Source: Nitrospira sp.
GTDB taxonomy: Bacteria > Nitrospirota > Nitrospiria > Nitrospirales > Nitrospiraceae
NCBI GenBank assembly: GCA_037045225.1
Contig: JBAOHZ010000009.1
Coordinates: 2,604,001 to 2,668,000 of the forward strand
Direction: 5' to 3'
Length of the DNA: 64,000 nt
Shown here: piece by piece, positions 16,800 to 26,116 of the stretch
Layout of the letters: the number at the start of each line of letters is the position of its first letter
Numbering within the stretch: position 1 is the stretch's first letter
Made by a program: the position numbers and the translations under genes
The notes under the pieces: model-generated
The model's database searches: none
What the model saw: only the letters and a program-made list of their open reading frames with translations
What the model was told of the DNA's origin: nothing

Positions 16800-17048
16800 T
16801 TAACCCTGGAGATCTTCCTCGACGAGATCGGGGCTTTCCGGCATCCCGTGAGCCACATATTTGGCATAGGATAGATAGATCGACGCGCTGTCGCGCATGG
16901 CTTTGGTGCCGTTGGCCATGCGATGCAGCTTGTCGGACCCAGGCGCTTCGGTTTTGCGAAGATGATCGACATGGTCATGTAGGACGAGCGTGAAGCGCTC
17001 CATGGCCATTTCAACCTCTCGATAGGCTTGCAAAATAGGGTCGGTCAT
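16800..17048 (-). CDS. Small helical protein of unknown function
   Basis: The 82-residue product is predicted largely alpha-helical and charged, with no cysteines, signal peptide or membrane segment. It is not a family I recognise. A clear AAGGAG site lies before the ATG at 17048, which supports it as a real gene. It runs convergent to the oxidoreductase operon and divergent from the Rsm22-like gene, with the strong terminator after its stop. Confidence 0.7.
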   Translation of the reverse strand: MTDPILQAYREVEMAMERFTLVLHDHVDHLRKTEAPGSDKLHRMANGTKAMRDSASIYLSYAKYVAHGMPESPDLVEEDLQG

Positions 17049-17116
17049 GTGAGGTGCTCCTTCTATTGTCAGAATACCCCAGCTTTGTTTAGGGGGTCAA
17101 CCGAGGGTCTGTCTCT

Positions 17117-18322
17117 ATGTACCAACTATCACCGAGAATCATGAATGTCATTGCGGCCGTGGCTGAGTTCGACCTTCTAGACTCGTCTCAAGATCCACCA
17201 CAATCGATCATTGATGCAGTGTTGGAACTCTCCCAACTATTCACACGCACTGGGTCGGGGGCAGGAAGGGCTTATTTCGAGGATCCTCAGCTGCGAGCCG
17301 GCTATTTGGCCTACTATGTGCCGGTGAATCTCGCTAAAGTGCAGCTTCTTTTGGATGAGCTGCACCCGACGCTTCCTACTCTTGCGAATCAGGAGTTTCG
17401 AGTATTGGACATCGGTGGTGGCCCTGGAACCGGAGCGCTTGGCGTACTTGACTGGTGCCTCTCGAGGTCCGTGGGGCAACCACCCTCTCTTCATATGACG
17501 GTGGTTGATCATTCGCCTCAAGTCTTGGGCTTGTGTGCGAAAATGTGGCAGGTCTACACTCGGCAGCATCAGAGTCAGCTCCTCCTCCCGTTGCAGACAA
17601 TTCAGTGTAATCTCGAACGTTCCCTGCCATCGGCCATTCGGGAGCAGCGTGGGGAGCATGGTTATCACCTCATTATTCTACAAAATCTTCTTTCCGAATT
17701 ATTTATTGGGGGTACGGACCCTGTGGGCCAAAGGACGGCGCTAGTCGGTGAATTGCTGAATTGTTTGGCTCCTGAGGGGAGCCTGATGTTGATGGAGCCA
17801 GCCTCGCGGGCTGCATCGCGCCAGTTACATCAAGTGCGAGACAATCTATTGGCGGAGCAGCGCTGTTCTGTGTATGCCCCCTGTCTGCACGATATTCCCT
17901 GCCCCGCACTCGTCAAACCTGATGACTGGTGCCATGAGGAGCGGAAGTGGGAGACCCCGGCCTGGATTGCTCAAGTGGATCGGGAAGTCGGACTGATCAA
18001 GGATGCGCTCAAATTCTCCTATGTGATTTTGCGCAAAGATGGCAAGACGCTCGTGTCGCGAAATCAGGATTACCATCGGGTGGTGAGCGAGTTGCGCGTC
18101 ATGAAGGGCGAGAAACGTGTCTGGTTCTGCGATCAAGCAGGGAGATCAGAGGTCGGACGCCAGGATAAGGAGGCGTCGGCGTCAAACGCGCCTTTCGATG
18201 ACTGGCATCGTGGGGCGATCGTTCGGGTCAGCGACATAGTCAGAAAGGAACGAAAAGGACGACCGGCCATGGTCGGTCGAATTCTCGCTTCTGGCCACGT
18301 GGAGATTGTCCGTCCCGCCTGA
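17117..18322 (+). CDS. Rsm22/METTL17-type ribosome-associated methyltransferase-like protein
   Basis: The 401-residue protein has a SAM-binding motif LDIGGGPGTGALG at about 97-109 and the four cysteines C250, C256, C262 and C272 typical of the Rsm22 family, which bind an iron-sulfur cluster in mitochondrial METTL17. These proteins assist small ribosomal subunit assembly; methyl transfer has not been shown for all. The C-terminal part (about 325-400) resembles a small basic domain. It ends 4 bp before a convergent small gene. Confidence 0.82.
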   Translation: MYQLSPRIMNVIAAVAEFDLLDSSQDPPQSIIDAVLELSQLFTRTGSGAGRAYFEDPQLRAGYLAYYVPVNLAKVQLLLDELHPTLPTLANQEFRVLDIGGGPGTGALGVLDWCLSRSVGQPPSLHMTVVDHSPQVLGLCAKMWQVYTRQHQSQLLLPLQTIQCNLERSLPSAIREQRGEHGYHLIILQNLLSELFIGGTDPVGQRTALVGELLNCLAPEGSLMLMEPASRAASRQLHQVRDNLLAEQRCSVYAPCLHDIPCPALVKPDDWCHEERKWETPAWIAQVDREVGLIKDALKFSYVILRKDGKTLVSRNQDYHRVVSELRVMKGEKRVWFCDQAGRSEVGRQDKEASASNAPFDDWHRGAIVRVSDIVRKERKGRPAMVGRILASGHVEIVRPA

Positions 18323-18326
18323 TGAC

Positions 18327-18539
18327 CTAGTCCGCCTCCGGTTCCGAAGAGCCGTGTTGATGGGATACGCGATCCTCATCGAAAAGCTCGGCCATTTCAG
18401 CCTCGATCATATCCTGATCGTTCGGAATCGCAATGAGGGGAATTTCCTTGCGAGGCTTGCTTTCAGCTTGAGTGACGGGAGTAGGAGCGTTCGGTGACTC
18501 AGGAGTTGGTATAGTACTCATAATATGCTCAGTATACAT
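18327..18539 (-). CDS. Small acidic protein of unknown function
   Basis: A 70-residue, proline-rich then acidic protein (AEMAELFDEDRVSHQHGSSEPEAD at its end) with no recognised domain. Two starts are possible: ATG 18539, with GGAC upstream and 19 bp after the preceding gene, or ATG 18521. Position directly behind the zinc-ribbon gene suggests one transcript. It may be non-coding if the weak start signals are not used. Confidence 0.5.
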   Translation of the reverse strand: MYTEHIMSTIPTPESPNAPTPVTQAESKPRKEIPLIAIPNDQDMIEAEMAELFDEDRVSHQHGSSEPEAD

Positions 18540-18558
18540 CAAATTGCGTCCGTAAGAG

Positions 18559-18918
18559 CTACTCAAACGCTTCCAGTGAGGAACGTTCAGGGAACGGTGT
18601 CCGGCAGGCGCTACAGGTCACGAAATAGATGGCTTCGCGAACGGACATAGTGATACGGAAATCAAGGGTGACGCCTCGATGTTGGCATTTGGGACAGGAA
18701 ATTTCTTTAAGGCGATAGGGCACATCCGGTTGAGTTCGAAGGTAAAACTCCATATCCGTGTACACCGGAAAATTGTACCGGCATTTCAAGCAGATGGCTC
18801 GGCATTCTCCATCTGGCTGCAACGTGCGCCGATCGACACCGAAGGTATTGGTTTTACAGATTGCGCACTGGACACTCGCCAGCCGCTGTTCTACTACCTC
18901 TAGGGACGTGTGAGCCAT
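18559..18918 (-). CDS. Zinc-ribbon protein with four CxxC pairs
   Basis: The 119-residue protein has CAIC, CLKC, CPKC and CSAC pairs, enough for two zinc ribbons. No enzyme domain is visible, so a nucleic-acid or protein contact role is possible. The ATG at 18918 has a GGAGGA site; the GTG one codon earlier is less likely. I do not recognise the family. Confidence 0.72.
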   Translation of the reverse strand: MAHTSLEVVEQRLASVQCAICKTNTFGVDRRTLQPDGECRAICLKCRYNFPVYTDMEFYLRTQPDVPYRLKEISCPKCQHRGVTLDFRITMSVREAIYFVTCSACRTPFPERSSLEAFE

Positions 18919-19039
18919 CACTTAATCCTCCACTAACGGAGGTGAGTATACGCACCGATTTGAACGATCTTCAACCGTTGTGCCGGGATTATGATGATTC
19001 ACTTGACCGGTAGGCTGCACCCCCTATACTAACGACACG

Positions 19040-19468
19040 ATGCACATGATCAACAAACGCGTGCTCGTCGGTAATGCCGATGACGCAAGGAATCCGCCGC
19101 CGCAAGTTACTGCTGTTCTCATGGTTGCGGAGGAGCAGAATGTGACGGTTCCTTCGCGGGTTGTCTATGCCAAGATTCCGTTTAAGGAGTTTGGTGCGCC
19201 CACGGTAGCAGCGTTGCATGAGGCGGTGGAGTGGGTTGCGGCCCACGTGGCGGAGCATCGGTTGATGGTATGTTGTCGGGTAGGCATGGGACGGTCGGTG
19301 TCAGTCGTGATTGCCTATCTGTGTTGTATTGAGGGGATGTCTTATGCCGATGCGGTCAAGCTTGTGCTGACCAGACGTCCAGGTGGAATGCCACTGCCGT
19401 GCCTTCAAGAGACCATCGAGGATGTGCGACGTCGACGGCAAACCCAAGAGAATTCATCGCTTGCCTAG
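19040..19468 (+). CDS. Dual-specificity/tyrosine phosphatase-like protein with an altered active site
   Basis: The 142-residue protein fits the DSP fold with CRVGMGRS as the P-loop (C79 and R85, CX5R). Two residues differ from the usual pattern. The histidine before the catalytic cysteine is a cysteine (C78), and the general-acid aspartate in the IPxxD loop appears as glutamate (IPFKE). It may therefore be slow or have another substrate. A start at 19040 or 19046 is possible. Confidence 0.78.
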   Translation: MHMINKRVLVGNADDARNPPPQVTAVLMVAEEQNVTVPSRVVYAKIPFKEFGAPTVAALHEAVEWVAAHVAEHRLMVCCRVGMGRSVSVVIAYLCCIEGMSYADAVKLVLTRRPGGMPLPCLQETIEDVRRRRQTQENSSLA

Positions 19469-19569
19469 AGGCCGCGCCGTCGCAGGACATGCAGTTTGGT
19501 TTCTCCGCGCCCCTTCCCGATCCGTTTCTCCCCGATCCCATTCTCCCCATCTGCACTGATGTCTCCGAG

Positions 19570-19590
19570 GCAACTCCCGGTTGGAGTTGC
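19570..19590 (+). terminator. Possible terminator hairpin after the phosphatase gene
   Basis: A perfect 8-bp stem, GCAACTCC / GGAGTTGC, with a 5-nt loop lies about 100 bp after the phosphatase stop and before mutM. The sequence after it (ATTCTCC) is only weakly T-rich, so termination is uncertain. Confidence 0.3.
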
Positions 19591-19658
19591 ATTCTCCATC
19601 GACCTCATGGCGTAATCTGCCGGTCATCGTGATCCATCAGAGGCCTTAAGAATCCTGA

Positions 19659-20510
19659 ATGCCAGAATTGCCGGAAGCAGAAGTCGCGGCGCGTCAATTG
19701 CGTGAACGGCTCGTCGGAGCCAGGGTGCGCGAGTGCTGGGTCGGCCGCGCCGACATCGTGCGCGAAGGGTTGTCCACTCTAGACTGGTACCACCACGCTA
19801 CGATTACCACGGTAGGCCGACAGGGGAAAAGCGTCATCATCCAGTTTCTCTGCGGCGAAGAGACGAGATTTCTTGTCGCAGAGCTGGGCATGACGGGACT
19901 CTTGCTGCTTCACTCCGCCCCGACCAGGCATCCGCAACATACCCATTTTATTTTGCGCCTTGAACGAAGCGCCGAGCCTGATCTCAGATATTGGAACCCT
20001 AGGCGGTTTGGTCGTTTGTCGTTGCTCGATCAGGCGGGGCTCGGCCGGTATATCGCCCGTCGGTTCGGCCATGACCCGCTCACCATCAGTTACGAGCAAT
20101 TTATGTGTGTACTCGGATCCACACGGAGCAGACTGAAGGGGCTCCTAATGCGTCAACAGGTGATTGCCGGGATCGGTAACATCTATGCGAATGAGATCCT
20201 CTTCCGCTCGAGGCTTCATCCCGATCAGGTAGCCAATACGATCCCGGAGAAGGGGATGGCACGACTCTACCGCGCTATGGGGGAGGTGTTACGCGAGGCC
20301 ATCGCCATGGGGGGATCTAGTGTGCGAGACTATTTTGCACCGGATGGAACCGAGGGCCAGTATCGGCACAGGCATTTGGTGTACGCCAAAGCCGGAGAGC
20401 CCTGCCCAAATGCTTGTGGTGCCGAGATCGTTCGCATGCACGGGGAGCGAAGTTCGTTTTACTGTCCCACCTGCCAGCGAAAGAGGCCACAGTCAGCGTC
20501 TAAGACCTGA
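19659..20510 (+). CDS. mutM: Formamidopyrimidine-DNA glycosylase MutM/Fpg
   Basis: Fpg removes 8-oxoguanine and ring-opened purines and nicks the abasic site. The mature N-terminus PELPEAE supplies the catalytic proline and glutamate. The H2TH region includes QQVIAGIGNIYANEILF, and the C-terminal zinc finger ends CPTC. The first cysteine pair of the finger is spaced CPNAC (three residues apart) instead of the usual two. At 283 residues the length is normal. Confidence 0.95.
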   Translation: MPELPEAEVAARQLRERLVGARVRECWVGRADIVREGLSTLDWYHHATITTVGRQGKSVIIQFLCGEETRFLVAELGMTGLLLLHSAPTRHPQHTHFILRLERSAEPDLRYWNPRRFGRLSLLDQAGLGRYIARRFGHDPLTISYEQFMCVLGSTRSRLKGLLMRQQVIAGIGNIYANEILFRSRLHPDQVANTIPEKGMARLYRAMGEVLREAIAMGGSSVRDYFAPDGTEGQYRHRHLVYAKAGEPCPNACGAEIVRMHGERSSFYCPTCQRKRPQSASKT

Positions 20511-20552
20511 AAAGACTCTCTCTCGCAAAACTCTGAGGCATCAGAAACAATA

Positions 20553-20576
20553 ATAACGTTATCAAATATTTATGAT
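20553..20576. promoter_or_regulatory. AT-rich palindrome with a -10-like hexamer upstream of aclB
   Basis: ATAACGTTAT (20553-20562) is a perfect palindrome inside an AT-rich patch of about 35 bp. TATGAT at 20571-20576 resembles a -10 box, but no good -35 hexamer lies at the correct distance. This could be a regulated promoter of the rTCA operon with the palindrome as an operator. It is a pattern call only. Confidence 0.3.
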
Positions 20577-20714
20577 GATGAATCTTCGGTGCTCAGTATG
20601 GTAGGACTTCTGTGCTCGCAGCGTAGGCCCTTTGGAGGATTGAGCTAATCAGCAGAATTCGGTACTCTACCCGTCCGTTTCTCTGCCCTATCACACACCA
20701 AGGAGTCGTCAATC

Positions 20715-21914
20715 ATGGCGAAAGTGCTTGAAGGTCCCGGGATGGGGCTGATGAAGAAGTGGGGAATCACCGTTCCCAATTATGTGGTCGTCACTTCCGT
20801 TGACGAGTTGACCAAGCTGGGTCAAGCCAATGAGTGGTTGAAGAAATCCAAGCTCGTGGCCAAAGCGCACGAGGCCCTCGGGTCACGATTCAAGCTGGGG
20901 TTGGTCAAGGTCGATCTCGACTTCAAGGCCGCGGAAGCCGCGGCGAAGGAGATGATCGGTCGCCAAGTCGGCAGCATCACGGTGACGCAGGTCATTGTGT
21001 CCGAAATGATTCCGCACAAAGAAGAATATTATTGCGCCGTGAAATCCACGCGCGAAGGCAGCGAGATCCTCATCGCCAACTGTGGCGGGATCGAGGTCGA
21101 GTCGAACTGGGATCGCGTCAAGCGATTGTGTCTTGAAATCGGGCAGGCACCTTCCCCTGAATCGCTTGAAAAGTTGTCGAAAGAGGCTGGATTTAGCGGG
21201 CCGCTCGTGAAGAAGATGGCCGAGTTTGCGGGGAAAATGTTTGCCTGTTTCGATAGTGAAGATGCGCAGTATCTCGAGGTGAATCCCGTGGTGTTGCGCG
21301 CCGCCGATGAACAGCTGGTGGCGCTCGATGCGGTGACATTGCTCGATGGCGATGCCAAATTTAGGCATCCGGACTGGAATTTTGCGTTTGCGGCTGAGTT
21401 TGGCCGGGCCTATTCCAAGCAAGAAATCGAAGTGATGGCGGTTGACAGCAAGATCAAGGGGTCGGTGAAGTTCATCGAGATTCCTGGTGGAGATACCGCC
21501 ATGCTGCCGGCGGGCGGTGGTGCCAGCGTGTACTATTCGGACGCAGTCGTCGCACGTGGCGGAAAGTTAGCCAACTACGCCGAATACTCAGGGGATCCGC
21601 CGGATTGGGCGGTCGAAGTGCTCACGGAAAAAGTCTGTTCGCTGCCTGGAATCAGAAACATCATTGTTGGTGGTGCGATCGCGAATTTTACCGACGTGAA
21701 AAAGACGTTCGGCGGGATCATCAACGGTTTCAGGAAGGCCAAGTCCGACGGCAAGTTGAAGAACGTGAAGATCTGGGTGCGTCGCGGTGGGCCACGCGAA
21801 AAAGAGGGGCTTGATGCGATGCGTGCGCTGAAAGACGAAGGCTTTGACATCAATGTCTTCGATCGCAATACGCCGCTCACCGATATTGTCGACAAGGCGC
21901 TCCAAGCGAAGTAG
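20715..21914 (+). CDS. aclB: ATP-citrate lyase, beta (small) subunit
   Basis: AclB carries the ATP-grasp, CoA-ligase-like part of ATP-citrate lyase, which cleaves citrate to acetyl-CoA and oxaloacetate and is the hallmark of the rTCA cycle. The 399-residue length is close to that of the Chlorobium and Hydrogenobacter subunits. YLEVNPVVL carries the expected metal-binding glutamate and asparagine. An AAGGAG site precedes the ATG. It opens the rTCA unit 42 bp before aclA. Confidence 0.95.
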   Translation: MAKVLEGPGMGLMKKWGITVPNYVVVTSVDELTKLGQANEWLKKSKLVAKAHEALGSRFKLGLVKVDLDFKAAEAAAKEMIGRQVGSITVTQVIVSEMIPHKEEYYCAVKSTREGSEILIANCGGIEVESNWDRVKRLCLEIGQAPSPESLEKLSKEAGFSGPLVKKMAEFAGKMFACFDSEDAQYLEVNPVVLRAADEQLVALDAVTLLDGDAKFRHPDWNFAFAAEFGRAYSKQEIEVMAVDSKIKGSVKFIEIPGGDTAMLPAGGGASVYYSDAVVARGGKLANYAEYSGDPPDWAVEVLTEKVCSLPGIRNIIVGGAIANFTDVKKTFGGIINGFRKAKSDGKLKNVKIWVRRGGPREKEGLDAMRALKDEGFDINVFDRNTPLTDIVDKALQAK

Positions 21915-21956
21915 CCTGCCGCCTATGACCAACTGAAGATAAGGGGAGATCCCGAG

Positions 21957-23777
21957 ATGAGCATTCTGGCAAACAAAGACACCCGTGTGGTGATTCAGGG
22001 TGGTCAGGCCGGTGTCAACGCCGCCCGCCGCATGGCCGAGTTCTGTTATCTCATTAAGCGACCGCTCAACGTCGAAGCCTTCGTCTATCCGCCGGATGCC
22101 GGCAAGTCCAATGAGATTCCCTACGGCAGTGGCCTCATTGCCATTCCGGTGTACAAGTCCATCGCCGAGGCTACCAAGCATCATCCGGCCCTGAATACCA
22201 GCCTTGTATACATTGGCGCCGACCGTGCGATGAAGGGTGGTATGGAGGCGCTGGACGATTCGCATATCAAGGTGGTCTCAATGATCACTGAGGGCGTGCC
22301 TGAAAAGGACGCAAAGATTCTTGGTGCCCATGCGCGCAAATTGGGGAAGGTCTTCAACGGTCCCTCATCCATCGGCATCATCTCCGCCGGAGCCTGCCGC
22401 CTGGGTGTGATCGGTGGCGCCTTTGACAATCTGGTCCTTTCCAAGCTCTATCGTGAAGGCTCGTTCGGAGTCATCACCAAGTCCGGCGGCCTTTCAAATG
22501 AAATCATCTGGATTTGCTCTCAATTCGCCGACGGGATCACGACAGCCATTGGTATCGGCGGTGATGCCTATCCCGGTACCGATTATGTCAGTTATCTCGA
22601 GATGTTCGAGAACGATCCGCAAACGAAAGCGGTTGTGATCGTTGGCGAAATGGGCGGTGATCTCGAAGAGCGTGCTGCAGAGTGGTATGGCGCGAAAAAA
22701 CGTCGGGTGAAACTGATTGCCGTGGTGTCTGGTTTCTGCCAGGAAAGTCTGCCGAAGGGGATGAAGTTTGGCCATGCCGGTGCCAAGGAAGGCATGAAGG
22801 GCGAAGGCTCGGCTCGCTCGAAGTCTGATGCGCTCAAGAAGGCCGGCGCGCTCGTACCGGCCACTTTTGGCGCGCTTGGCCCTGCCATCAAGGAAACCTA
22901 TCAGGAACTGCTTAAGTCCGGTCAGGTGAAGGAACCGGTCGAACCGGTTACGTTGCCCAGATTACCCAAGACCGTCGAGGAGGCTCTGAAAGCCGATGAG
23001 GTCATGGTCGCGCCGCTGATCCGCACGACCATCAGCGATGACCGTGGCGATGAGCCTTGCTACGACGGCTATCCTGCTTCTGAACTCATCAATAAGGGCT
23101 ATGAAATACCTCATATCATCGGGCTTTTGTGGGATAAGCGGTTGATCTCAAAGCAGGAAGCCGAGATCGTCAAGCGCATCATGATGCTGTCCGCTGATCA
23201 CGGTCCTTGCGTGAGCGGTGCCTATGCGACCATCCTCGCGGCTTGTGCCGGAATCGGCCTCTCGCAATCTGTTGCCGCAGGCATGATTATGATTGGTCCG
23301 CGTTTCGGAGGAGCGGTGACGGACGCCGGGCGATTCTTTAAATATGCTGTCGATAACAAGCTGTCCGTAGACGAATTCTTGGCCTACATGAAAAAGAATC
23401 ACGGTCCAGTTCCGGGTATTGGGCATCGTGTGAAGAGTCTCCGGAATCCGGACAAGCGGGTCAAGGAGTTGGTCGGGTATGTGAAGAGTCTCAAAATCAA
23501 GACTCCCTGCTTGGACTTCGCGCTTGAGGTAGAGAAAATCACCTCCGTGAAAAAGGATAACTTGATTCTGAACGTCGACGGCACGATGGCAGCCGTCTTG
23601 GTCGATATCGGATTCCCTGTCGATAGTTTGAACGGATTTTTTATCCTCTCGCGGACAATCGGTTTAATCGGTCACTGGGTTGATCAAAAACGCCAAGATA
23701 GCCGCCTGGTCAGGTTGTTCGACTACCTCGTAAATTATGCGACGCCGAAGAGGCGGGAAGTTCCGCCACTGAAATAA
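21957..23777 (+). CDS. aclA: ATP-citrate lyase, alpha (large) subunit
   Basis: The 606-residue subunit joins a succinyl-CoA synthetase alpha-like half with a citrate-synthase-like half. H273 in GHAGAKEG is the expected phosphohistidine. The C-terminal half carries GPRFGGAVTDAGRFFK and PVPGIGHRVKS, as in citrate synthase. A GGGAGA site precedes the ATG. The spacer after it holds the first heptad repeat array. Confidence 0.96.
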   Translation: MSILANKDTRVVIQGGQAGVNAARRMAEFCYLIKRPLNVEAFVYPPDAGKSNEIPYGSGLIAIPVYKSIAEATKHHPALNTSLVYIGADRAMKGGMEALDDSHIKVVSMITEGVPEKDAKILGAHARKLGKVFNGPSSIGIISAGACRLGVIGGAFDNLVLSKLYREGSFGVITKSGGLSNEIIWICSQFADGITTAIGIGGDAYPGTDYVSYLEMFENDPQTKAVVIVGEMGGDLEERAAEWYGAKKRRVKLIAVVSGFCQESLPKGMKFGHAGAKEGMKGEGSARSKSDALKKAGALVPATFGALGPAIKETYQELLKSGQVKEPVEPVTLPRLPKTVEEALKADEVMVAPLIRTTISDDRGDEPCYDGYPASELINKGYEIPHIIGLLWDKRLISKQEAEIVKRIMMLSADHGPCVSGAYATILAACAGIGLSQSVAAGMIMIGPRFGGAVTDAGRFFKYAVDNKLSVDEFLAYMKKNHGPVPGIGHRVKSLRNPDKRVKELVGYVKSLKIKTPCLDFALEVEKITSVKKDNLILNVDGTMAAVLVDIGFPVDSLNGFFILSRTIGLIGHWVDQKRQDSRLVRLFDYLVNYATPKRREVPPLK

Positions 23778-23780
23778 GAC

Positions 23781-23827
23781 TATCAGCTGACAGTCATCGG
23801 CTCATGGAGAGCTGATGGCTGATTGCT
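23781..23827. repeat. Heptad repeat array A (aclA-acn spacer)
   Basis: Degenerate 7-bp units related to AGCCATC/GGCTGAT fill the spacer. TATCAGCTGAC and AGTCATC on the left face AGCTGAT and GGCTGAT on the right, giving an inverted pair (ATCAGCT / AGCTGAT). The array ends 4 bp before the GAGGAG ribosome-binding site of acn. Confidence 0.5.
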
Positions 23828-23844
23828 TTTCGAGGAGAATAATC

Positions 23845-26091
23845 ATGTCGATGGATCTCGCCAAGAAGCTATATGCCAAGATGCCGGATGTGTTTGCCAA
23901 GGCCAGAAAGAAGTTCGGCCGCGGGCTCACCCTGGCTGACAAGATCTTGGTTTCGCACGCGGATAATTTCGACACGCAGACCTGGGAGCGTGGCAAGGCG
24001 ATGTTGGCGCTCAGGCCGGATCGTGTCGCGATGCAAGATGCTACGGCGCAAATGGCTATGTTGCAGTTTATGCAGGCCAATAAAAAGAAGGCAGCCGTGC
24101 CGAGCACGATTCATTGCGATCACCTCATTCGGGCTGAAATGGGTTCCGAGAAGGACTTGCTCCGTGCGATGGATGAGAATCGGGAAGTGTATAACTTCCT
24201 CGCGTCTGCCGCAAAGAAGTACGGAATTGGTTTCTGGAAGCCCGGCGCGGGAATCATCCATCAGGTGGTCTTGGAGAACTATGCCTTTCCAGGCTGTTTG
24301 ATCATCGGGACAGACTCGCATACGCCGAATGGTGGTGGCTTGGGCGGGCTGGCGATCGGTGTCGGTGGTGCGGACGCCGGTGAAGTGATGGCAGGATTGC
24401 CGTGGGAGGTTCTGCATCCGAAATTGATCGGAGTGCGCCTAACCGGGAAATTGAATGGCTGGGCTTCCCCGAAAGACGTGATCCTCTATCTGTGCGGCCT
24501 GTTGACGGTGAAGGGTGGGACGAACAAGATCGTAGAGTATTTTGGTCCTGGAGCCGAAACCATCAGTGCCACCGGGAAGGGCACGATTTGTAACATGGGT
24601 GCGGAGCTTGGAGCCACGACCTCCGTATTCCCCTTCGACAACAAGATGGTCGCCTACATGAACATCACGGATCGTGCTGATTTGGCGACCTTCGCTCAAT
24701 CTCACAAAGAGTTGTTGGTGGGTGATCCCGAAGTCTATCAGTCGCCTGAAAAGTACTACGATCAAATCGTGGAGGTGGATCTGTCGAAGCTCGAGCCACA
24801 TGTGGTTGGTCCGCATACGCCGGATCTCGCCAGGCCGATTTCGAAATTGGCGGCGGAAGCGAAGGCGAAGGGGTACCCGGTCGAATTAAAGGCGGCACTC
24901 ATTGGCAGCTGTACCAATTCCTCTTACGAAGACATCAGTCGCTCTGCCCATATCGCACGGCAAGGCTTGAAGGCGGGTTTGAAGGCCAAAGCATCGTTCC
25001 TTGTGTCGCCTGGCTCTGAGCGCATTTACCACACCATGAAACGTGACGGATTCTTAGACACCTTTGAGCAGCTCGGCGGTACCGTGTTGTCAAACTCTTG
25101 TGGGCCCTGCATTGGGCAGTGGAAGCGGGCCGATGGGGTGAAGGGAAAGGCCGATTCAATCGTCAGTTCGTTCAATCGGAACTTTCCTGGTCGCAATGAT
25201 GGAATCAGCGAAACGCTCTCCTTCTTGGCGAGCCCCGAAGTTGTGACAGCGTACGCCATTACCGGTGATTTGGGATTTGATCCCGTGAATCAAACCCTCA
25301 AGGGTGCGGATGGAAAAGAGTTTAAGTTCCAGCCACCGCAGGGGGAAGAACTCCCTGCCAAGGGTTTTGCGAAAGGCGAGGAGGGCTTTGTGGCCCCGGC
25401 TGACAATGGTGAAGGCCTGACGGTGGATATCCCTCTCACGAGCGAGCGGTTGCAACTGTTGCAGCCATTCCCACGGTGGGATGGAAAAGACTTCGACAAG
25501 TTGCCGTTGTTGATCAAAACGAAGGGAAAGACCACCACCGATCATATCTCGCCGGCCGGACCATGGCTCAAGTTCCGGGGACATCTCGACAAGATCAGCG
25601 ACAACATGTTTCTGGGCGCCAACAGTGCGTTCACCTCAGAACCAGGCAAGGGAACCAATGTACTCACGGGTGAGGGGAACCTCACCATTGCGCAGATTGC
25701 GCGAGCCTACAAGGCCAAAGGCATTGGGTCGATCGTTGTGGGGGATGAGAACTACGGTGAGGGGAGCAGCCGTGAGCATGCGGCGATGTCCCCGCGTTTC
25801 TTGAATGTTCGAGTGGTGATCACGAAGAGTTTTGCTCGAATTCATGAAACCAATCTGAAGAAGCAGGGCATCTTGGCTTTGACCTTCGCAGATCCAAAGG
25901 ATTACGACAAGATCGAGCAACAAGACCGCATCAGTGTGACGGGGCTCAATAATCTGGCTCCCGGCAAGCCGGTGCAGGTCATTATTCATAAGGCGGATGG
26001 GACGGCGCTCACCATCCAGACGAACCACAGCATTACTGAGCAACAGATCGCGTGGTTTAAGGCGGGCTCGGCGTTGAACGCGCTCAACTAA
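23845..26091 (+). CDS. acn: Aconitate hydratase (mitochondrial/AcnA-like type)
   Basis: Aconitase interconverts citrate and isocitrate. In the rTCA direction it makes citrate for ATP-citrate lyase. The cluster ligands are in GSCTNSS and SCGPCIGQW, and the substrate-binding GEGSSREHAAM marks the swivelling domain. The ATG at 23845 (MSMDLAKKLY) has a GAGGAG site and gives 748 residues; a longer start at 23815 would lie inside the repeat array. It is 25 bp upstream of icd. Confidence 0.95.
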   Translation: MSMDLAKKLYAKMPDVFAKARKKFGRGLTLADKILVSHADNFDTQTWERGKAMLALRPDRVAMQDATAQMAMLQFMQANKKKAAVPSTIHCDHLIRAEMGSEKDLLRAMDENREVYNFLASAAKKYGIGFWKPGAGIIHQVVLENYAFPGCLIIGTDSHTPNGGGLGGLAIGVGGADAGEVMAGLPWEVLHPKLIGVRLTGKLNGWASPKDVILYLCGLLTVKGGTNKIVEYFGPGAETISATGKGTICNMGAELGATTSVFPFDNKMVAYMNITDRADLATFAQSHKELLVGDPEVYQSPEKYYDQIVEVDLSKLEPHVVGPHTPDLARPISKLAAEAKAKGYPVELKAALIGSCTNSSYEDISRSAHIARQGLKAGLKAKASFLVSPGSERIYHTMKRDGFLDTFEQLGGTVLSNSCGPCIGQWKRADGVKGKADSIVSSFNRNFPGRNDGISETLSFLASPEVVTAYAITGDLGFDPVNQTLKGADGKEFKFQPPQGEELPAKGFAKGEEGFVAPADNGEGLTVDIPLTSERLQLLQPFPRWDGKDFDKLPLLIKTKGKTTTDHISPAGPWLKFRGHLDKISDNMFLGANSAFTSEPGKGTNVLTGEGNLTIAQIARAYKAKGIGSIVVGDENYGEGSSREHAAMSPRFLNVRVVITKSFARIHETNLKKQGILALTFADPKDYDKIEQQDRISVTGLNNLAPGKPVQVIIHKADGTALTIQTNHSITEQQIAWFKAGSALNALN

Positions 26092-26116
26092 CTCATAGGT
26101 GACAAGAGGGAGAATC

